A DNA stretch of 12,415 nt from an uncultured Sutterella sp. (lineage in GTDB: Bacteria; Pseudomonadota; Gammaproteobacteria; Burkholderiales; Burkholderiaceae_F). Below, one piece after another: positions 8,142 through 12,415 of this stretch. The stretch's first letter is position 1, and the number at the start of each line of letters is the position of its first letter. The DNA is taken from contig CABSHY010000017.1 of the NCBI GenBank assembly GCA_902477615.1, positions 1 to 12,415 on the forward strand. Direction: 5' to 3'. The translations under genes were made by a program, and so were the position numbers. A model generated the notes under the pieces. It worked only from the letters and a program-made list of their open reading frames with translations, ran no database searches and was not told the origin of the DNA.

Positions 8142-8159
8142 TATTTTTAAGGAACAGAG

Positions 8160-8666
8160 ATGATTTCCGTTCGTGTTGCTACCGTTGATGATGCTCAAGC
8201 GCTCTATGACATTGAATCCGCCTCTTTCCCGGAAGCGGAAGCTTGCAGTTTGGAGAACTTCCAAAAACGCTTGGCTGTTTTTGCCGATTGCTTTTTAATT
8301 TTGGAAAAAGATCAAAAACCAGTGGGTTTGATTGATGGCATGATCACCGATCAGATGACCATCACGGATGATCTCTATGAAGACGCAAAGCTTCATAATC
8401 CCAATGGCGCATGGCAAAGTGTTTTTGGCTTAGCGGTGATTCCGAGTGAACGTTGCCAAGGGTTTGCTGCTTTATTGATGATGGAATTTATTGAAAAAGC
8501 TCGTAGCGAAGGCCGTAAAGGTTTGATTTTGACCTGCAAAGAAGGTTTGATCGACTTTTATGAACAGTTTGGCTACGAGTGCCAAGGCGTCTCCGGCTCT
8601 GTTCACGGTGGCGCCAAGTGGTATGACATGGTCTTAGACTTTGAAAAAGTTCCTCCTGTTTTCTAA
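8160..8666 (+). CDS. GNAT-family N-acetyltransferase, AANAT-like
   Basis: This 168-residue protein is a GNAT acetyltransferase, transferring an acetyl group from acetyl-CoA to an amine. The CoA-binding motif A is GLAVIPSERCQGFAALLM (90-107). Flanking features, IESASFPEAEACS (18-30), TDDLYEDAKLHNPNG (69-83), LTCKEGLIDFYEQFGY (124-139) and the end SVHGGAKWYDMVL, resemble a subgroup related to arylalkylamine N-acetyltransferases that I associate with Firmicutes and gut bacteria. The HNPNG and HGG..WYDM elements are especially typical. AAGGA six bases upstream supports the start. It sits 18 bases after a terminator-like hairpin and six bases before the U32 gene, so it probably shares a transcript with U32. 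The substrate is unknown; an aromatic or polyamine-like amine would suit the subgroup but is not shown by sequence. Confidence 0.88.
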   Translation: MISVRVATVDDAQALYDIESASFPEAEACSLENFQKRLAVFADCFLILEKDQKPVGLIDGMITDQMTITDDLYEDAKLHNPNGAWQSVFGLAVIPSERCQGFAALLMMEFIEKARSEGRKGLILTCKEGLIDFYEQFGYECQGVSGSVHGGAKWYDMVLDFEKVPPVF

Positions 8667-8672
8667 CGAAAA

Positions 8673-9935
8673 ATGAACCGTAAAGATTTTGAAATTATGG
8701 CCCCGGTGGGGTCTCGTGAAGCGTTATATGCCGCTATTCAAGCCGGTGCCGATTCCATTTACTTTGGGATTGAAAACCTCAATATGCGTGCGCATTCGGC
8801 AAAGGCATTCACGATTAACGATTTAAAAGAAATCGCCGAAGTTTGTCACGAACACAAGGTTAAAACCTATTTAACGGTCAACACCATTATTTATGACGAA
8901 GACCGTGCGCTTATGCGTGAAATTATTGATGCGGCTAAAGAAGCAGGCATTGATGCAATCATCGCAAGCGACGTGGCCGTGATGAGTTACTGCTATGACA
9001 TCGGTCAACCGGTTCATTTGTCCACGCAATTAAATATCTCCAATATTGAAAGCTTGCGCTTTTTTGCGCGCTTTGCCGATGTAGTGGTATTGGCCAGAGA
9101 ACTCAACCTTGACCAAGTTAATGCCATTGCTCAGGCAATTGAAAAGGAACAAATTAAGGGGCCTTCGGGCAAACTCGTTCGCATTGAAATGTTCTGCCAC
9201 GGCGCCCTTTGCATGGCCGTGAGCGGTAAGTGCTATTTGAGTTTGTCCACGCGTGGTTTTAGCGCCAATCGCGGTAATTGCATGCAAAACTGCCGCCGCA
9301 CTTACATTGCCAAAGACAAAGAACGCGATATCGAATTTGAGATCGACAACGAATACATCATGAGTCCGAAGGACTTGAAAACGATCAGCTTCATGGATCG
9401 AATGGTCGAGGCCGGTGTGAAGGTTTTCAAGATCGAAGGGCGTGCCCGTGGCCCGGAATACGTTCGAGTCGTTACACAGTGCTACGGTGAAGCATTGGAT
9501 GAAATCTTAGAAAATCGTTGGGACGAAACCAGTCAAACGAAGTGGGATGATCGCTTGGCAACGGTCTTTAACCGCGGTTTTTGGGACGGCTACTATCTGG
9601 GTCAACCCGTGGGAGAACTCACCAAGCGCTATGGCTCTTTGGCAACGGAGACGAAATTTTATGCCGGTAAGTGCTTGAAGTATTTCTCCAAGATCGGCGT
9701 GGCGGAATTTTTGGTGCAAGCCCAAGACTTCAAATTAGGGGACAAGTTGCTGATCACAGGACCCACGACAGGCGCGATTTTTATCACGCCTGAAGAAATT
9801 ATCTGTGATGAAAAGCCCGTGACAGAGATTAAAAAGGGGATGGATATCACCTTTAAGATTGCTGAAAAAGTCCGAGAAAACGACAAGTTATACGTAATTC
9901 GTGAATCGGAAGTTGCTAAGCTCGCTAAGGCTTAA
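8673..9935 (+). CDS. Peptidase U32-family protein, TrhP-like (probable tRNA hydroxylation protein)
   Basis: This 420-residue protein belongs to peptidase family U32. Despite the name, characterised bacterial members such as TrhP (YegQ) and RlhA use an iron-sulfur cluster and prephenate-dependent chemistry to hydroxylate tRNA or rRNA; TrhP makes 5-hydroxyuridine at tRNA position 34. The U32 signature is EMFCHGALCMAVSGKCYLS (172-190). Cluster-type cysteines are Cys180, Cys187, Cys203 and Cys207 (GNCMQNC), with an extra Cys175. The N-terminal TIM-barrel opening IMAPVGSREALYAAIQAGAD and the later EYIMSPKDL (228-235), KIEGRARGPEYV (253-264) and NRGFWDGYYLG segments fit. It is close to the roughly 420-residue form I recall from Bacteroidetes rather than the 450-residue E. 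coli form. A protease role cannot be excluded. It begins six bases after the GNAT gene and lacks a clear Shine-Dalgarno, suggesting coupling. Confidence 0.9.
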   Translation: MNRKDFEIMAPVGSREALYAAIQAGADSIYFGIENLNMRAHSAKAFTINDLKEIAEVCHEHKVKTYLTVNTIIYDEDRALMREIIDAAKEAGIDAIIASDVAVMSYCYDIGQPVHLSTQLNISNIESLRFFARFADVVVLARELNLDQVNAIAQAIEKEQIKGPSGKLVRIEMFCHGALCMAVSGKCYLSLSTRGFSANRGNCMQNCRRTYIAKDKERDIEFEIDNEYIMSPKDLKTISFMDRMVEAGVKVFKIEGRARGPEYVRVVTQCYGEALDEILENRWDETSQTKWDDRLATVFNRGFWDGYYLGQPVGELTKRYGSLATETKFYAGKCLKYFSKIGVAEFLVQAQDFKLGDKLLITGPTTGAIFITPEEIICDEKPVTEIKKGMDITFKIAEKVRENDKLYVIRESEVAKLAKA

Positions 9936-9950
9936 ACGCTAGTTTTTGCT

Positions 9951-9979
9951 TTGCAATTTAATTGACGGTGTGGCAAAAT
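9951..9979 (+). promoter_or_regulatory. Possible promoter of the tRNA gene
   Basis: TTGCAA at 9951-9956 and CAAAAT at 9974-9979 are separated by 17 bases, each matching four of six sigma-70 positions, and TGG precedes the -10 as in extended promoters. The expected start near 9986 would be about five bases before the mature tRNA end, a sensible distance. Transcription from the U32 gene could also feed the tRNA. Confidence 0.4.
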
Positions 9980-9990
9980 TTTCAGCCGTC

Positions 9991-10066
9991 GGGGATGTAG
10001 CTCAGTTGGCAGAGCGCTGCGTTCGCAATGCAGAGGTCGGGAGTTCGACCCTCCTCATCTCCACCA
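9991..10066 (+). tRNA. tRNA-Ala, anticodon CGC, with encoded CCA
   Basis: A complete 76-base cloverleaf: acceptor GGGGATG/CATCTCC, D arm GCTC-AGTTGGCA-GAGC, anticodon arm CTGCG-TTCGCAA-TGCAG, a five-base variable loop and T arm GGGAG-TTCGACC-CTCCT, then A and CCA. The acceptor stem has G3-T70 (G3-U70 in RNA), the main alanine identity signal, and the anticodon at 34-36 is CGC, which reads GCG. Both agree on alanine. The gene sits between the U32 gene and a two-way terminator and seems to be a single tRNA rather than part of a cluster. Confidence 0.97.
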
Positions 10067-10071
10067 AGATT

Positions 10072-10108
10072 AAAAAACCGCTCTAATCGCAAGATTGAGC
10101 GGTTTTTC
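10072..10108. terminator. Two-way terminator after the tRNA gene
   Basis: AAAAAACCGCTC pairs with GAGCGGTTTTT and the stem extends by AAT/ATT past one bulged T, with the loop CGCAAG. Poly-A on one side and poly-T on the other let it work in both directions. It ends the tRNA transcript from the left and the GDPD-like gene from the right, whose stop codon is 17 bases away. Confidence 0.9.
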
Positions 10109-10124
10109 CATAAATATCAATGAA

Positions 10125-10952
10125 TTAGCGCTTGGGTAAACAACGATCAGTGTACAAAAGTGTGCCTTTGGGTAAATCAATATTGTCACAATCGTTATTG
10201 GTTAAAACCATGGCGGTGTGACCCGATTCTGTTGCCCACTTTCGAATTTCCGGGTCGCTATTCCAATAGCCCTGCCCCATCACAGAAAGCGTTGCTTTGT
10301 GGTCACGCAAGTCTTGAGTGCGACCGGGGAAGGTCGGATACCAAATACCGGCTTTCAGTGCTCGATAATATTGACCGACTTTGTACGTTTCAACGATTAA
10401 TTGTTGGGGTAACGGGAACTGCTCAAGCATGGCCTTATAAGCTCTCGTTTTATCCGTTACCAAGTAAACATCCGGGTGATGCTTCAAAATCTCATAGATT
10501 TCACGCAAGAAGATAGGAGTGTACTTTCCATGAATTCTTGCGTTGCGGACTTGCTCGTTGGTGGGCGGAATGTGGCCGATATCAGCCAACTCGGTAAATT
10601 CTCGGAATTCACGAGAGGAGTGGGCTCCAAAGAGTTCACCTTAAATCGTTTCCTTAAAGTCGATTTCAATGAACTTATACCCTCTTGCAATGCTTTGAAG
10701 AAGCGCTTCTCGAGAGTTCGTGTATTGGATGCCATCAATTTCGCCACCACCGTGAGCAATCATCTCCGGAGCTGCAATCTTGTGAGCGTCCGGAATGGAG
10801 CGGGGAGGAATAAATTCGTTGTAGCCGTATTTGACCAACCAATAGTCAATGGGGTTGTAGCGATCCCATGCACGATGAATGCCAATCGCAGCAATAATGA
10901 GTAACACACCCAACACAAGATAGAGAAAGAGTTTTAACGCTTTCTTTAGCAT
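10125..10952 (-). pseudogene. Membrane-anchored glycerophosphodiester phosphodiesterase-like gene with an in-frame TAA
   Basis: Read through, this is a 275-position GDPD-family reading frame; such enzymes split glycerophosphodiesters into glycerol 3-phosphate and an alcohol. Residues 1-25 form an N-terminal membrane anchor (LKLFLYLVLGVLLIIAAIGI). The catalytic start follows: IAHGGGEIDG (65-74, first His67), YTNSREAL (77-84) and FIEIDFKET (95-102, metal ligands Glu96 and Asp98). Codon 104 (10641-10643) is TAA, exactly where the family has the Asp of its DG pair. The same frame then continues without a shift: GELFGAHSSREF (second His111), VYLVTDK (162-168, probable third ligand Asp167) and ETYKVGQYYRALKAGIWYP. 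Nothing else in the frame is broken, so this is a very recent nonsense mutation, an assembly error or a read-through stop. The ATG at 10952 has AGGAC upstream, 21 bases after the LtaS-like gene. If the stop is real, only a short membrane peptide of 103 residues is made. Confidence 0.85.
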
Positions 10953-10973
10953 AAGATTCGGTCCTATTTGTCG

Positions 10974-12415
10974 TTATCGTTGGCAAGCGTCGTTGTCTTT
11001 AGGGTTATCTGTTGTTCCGCAAGCCCGCATGTTCAATTGCCAGAAATCGAGCTCCGAGTAAGCTCGGATTTTCTTGATTGTAACTTGATCGGGCTCGATT
11101 GTGGAGTTGTACTCCGTTAAGAAGTCTTCACCGTTGTTGACCCATGGATAAAGGCGCAAGTGCCCACCGAAGGGGTAGGCACCCTTCTCATCAATCCAAA
11201 CTTCCACATTAAATCCAAAGGCACGAGCGGGATCGTCAACGGGCGCGAGCATATTTCTGCCACCCACGGTCGTGTATTGAGCGTTCGACAAACTCAAGGC
11301 ATAAAGCGTCGGGAAAATGTCCTTGTGTGAGCCCGGACGCAACGGATCAAACGTTGTTTTGACGTGGTCTTTAATCCCGTCAGAAGCCCAAACATAGAAA
11401 GGAACAGCATTGTCTTTGTAATGCCCTTCGGTATGAATCGGCTTCATGTTGAGCATATGATGGTCGGCCGTTGCACCAATAACGGTTTCTCTGGGCGCTT
11501 CGGACTTAATACGCGAAATCGTGCGGCCCAAAGCGTCAGTGCTGGATTGGAAAGTCAGCATGACGGTGTTAAGGCGTTCGTCTACGTCTTGATATTCGAA
11601 ATTTCGATGGATTGCCTCCGGCACTTTCATCGGGAAAGGCTCATAGCCTTGCGGAATATGATAGGGCGGATGGTTGGTGGTTGAGAGTACGACAACAAAT
11701 AAGGGCTTGTCGCTCTCAGACTTCAATAAGTCCGCAGCAAAGTCAAACGCATAGTGATCGGGCACACCCCACTCGGTGGTGTCCGTTAAACCGTAAATAT
11801 CCATCAAATGCGTTTGATCATAGACTTCATCGACGTATTGAACGGGGAGATAATTCGTCATGTTTTCCCACGACGTCGTGCCTGAAGTAATAAAGACCGT
11901 TCGATAACCCGCCCTTTTGTACGTTTCAAAAGGCGTGCCAGGTAACGGTGTGCTGCGCAGTTTGGACGTGCTGATTAACGAGACAGGACTTAAGAAAAGA
12001 AGCTGAGCAACAGATTGAATCGTATGTGTGTCAGAGGAGACAAAGCGTTTAAAAAGCCAATCGTTTTGGAAATGAGGACGAAGATTGCCCAACAGGTCGG
12101 TTTCGCCTTCACGGTCGTAACTCAACATGTTGTAACCCATGCTTTCCATGATAAAGAACGCCACGTTGGGGCGATTCTCTGCCAAATAGGGATTAACGGG
12201 AGACTTCTCTGTGAGAGCTTTGAGTTTCGTTTGCTTTAAAAGGTATTGCCCTTCTTTTGCGTCCACAGGGGCAAACTTTAAGGAATTCGTGCGATCACGC
12301 CAAGCGTAGTAAATTGCCATCGAGCCGTTAAGAACATTATTGTTGATGGCTTTAACCACAGACACTTGAGCGTTATTGCGACGCAACGGATAACGACTCG
12401 TCAAAGAGCCACGAG
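10974..12415 (-). CDS. LtaS/OpgB-like sulfatase-fold phosphoglycerol or phosphoethanolamine transferase (5' end outside window)
   Basis: The visible 480 or so residues are the extracytoplasmic catalytic part of an alkaline-phosphatase-superfamily transferase; the reading frame is open to the window edge, so the N-terminal membrane helices lie outside. Numbering from the TTG at 12404: the pre-catalytic linker GSLTSRYPLRRNNAQVSVVK resembles LtaS-family proteins; VAFFIMESMG (81-90) gives metal ligand Glu87; SSDTHTIQS (123-131) gives the probable nucleophile Thr128; VLSTTNHPPYHIP (239-251) gives the substrate-side His245; and ATADHH (311-316) gives metal ligands Asp314 and His315. Family members move phosphoglycerol from phosphatidylglycerol (lipoteichoic acid, OpgB on periplasmic glucans) or phosphoethanolamine onto envelope glycans. 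In a Gram-negative an OpgB-like or capsule/LPS-decorating role is likelier than teichoic acid. The acceptor is unknown. A late cysteine pair (Cys462, Cys474) may form a disulfide. The GDPD-like gene follows 21 bases downstream, in the same operon. Confidence 0.88.
   Translation of the reverse strand, partial: RGSLTSRYPLRRNNAQVSVVKAINNNVLNGSMAIYYAWRDRTNSLKFAPVDAKEGQYLLKQTKLKALTEKSPVNPYLAENRPNVAFFIMESMGYNMLSYDREGETDLLGNLRPHFQNDWLFKRFVSSDTHTIQSVAQLLFLSPVSLISTSKLRSTPLPGTPFETYKRAGYRTVFITSGTTSWENMTNYLPVQYVDEVYDQTHLMDIYGLTDTTEWGVPDHYAFDFAADLLKSESDKPLFVVVLSTTNHPPYHIPQGYEPFPMKVPEAIHRNFEYQDVDERLNTVMLTFQSSTDALGRTISRIKSEAPRETVIGATADHHMLNMKPIHTEGHYKDNAVPFYVWASDGIKDHVKTTFDPLRPGSHKDIFPTLYALSLSNAQYTTVGGRNMLAPVDDPARAFGFNVEVWIDEKGAYPFGGHLRLYPWVNNGEDFLTEYNSTIEPDQVTIKKIRAYSELDFWQLNMRACGTTDNPKDNDACQR

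Noticed and set aside
10125..10589. The part of the GDPD-like gene after the stop as a separate gene starting at TTG 10589
   Set aside because: It is in the same frame as the upstream part, starts in mid-domain, lacks a convincing ribosome binding site and has family sequence before the TTG.
10484..10904. Overlapping open frames in other frames around the GDPD-like stop codon
   Set aside because: I checked whether a frameshift rather than a stop could explain the break. The family sequence continues in the original frame on both sides of the TAA, so these frames are chance.
1..12415. CRISPR array, insertion sequence, phage or toxin-antitoxin and defence genes
   Set aside because: No regularly spaced repeats, terminal inverted repeats, transposase, integrase or recognisable defence domains were seen. 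The lone tRNA has no visible attachment-site duplication in the window.

Overview
The window looks like a chromosomal segment from a moderate-GC betaproteobacterium. The minus-strand order pepA, holC, a short unknown gene, then valS is an arrangement I associate with Burkholderiales. Together with the base composition and gut-associated accessory genes, it suggests a host-associated member such as Sutterellaceae. That placement is inference; no rRNA or other marker gene is present.

Layout. Positions 1-293 are an AT-rich leader with no gene. It runs into a plus-strand gene for a secreted amino-acid binding protein (294-1037), which is closed by a two-way hairpin terminator at 1052-1095. From there the minus strand carries a P1-family self-cleaving aminopeptidase (1110-2192), a terminator (2284-2318), and the housekeeping operon that starts at pepA (7499) and runs through holC and an unknown small gene to valS (ending at 2336). 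A 181-bp divergent intergenic region (7500-7680) separates pepA from a plus-strand group: a VOC/glyoxalase-fold protein, a hairpin terminator, an AANAT-like GNAT acetyltransferase and a closely spaced peptidase-U32 / TrhP-like protein. A tRNA-Ala(CGC) with its own promoter-like sequence follows (9991-10066), and a two-way terminator closes the block.

The right end (10125-12415, minus strand) carries two genes for membrane or cell-surface phosphate chemistry. One is an LtaS/OpgB-like phosphoglycerol or phosphoethanolamine transferase, cut by the window edge. The other, 21 bp downstream of it, is a membrane-anchored glycerophosphodiester phosphodiesterase-like gene. The latter is split by one in-frame TAA codon inside its active-site region while the rest of its frame stays open and family-like.

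The most notable points are the in-frame stop in the GDPD-like gene, the pairing of that gene with an LtaS-like transferase in a Gram-negative, and the tightly spaced GNAT-U32 pair, which to my recollection resembles Bacteroidetes/Firmicutes proteins more than usual proteobacterial TrhP. I did not see a CRISPR array, insertion sequence, phage gene or convincing new defence system.
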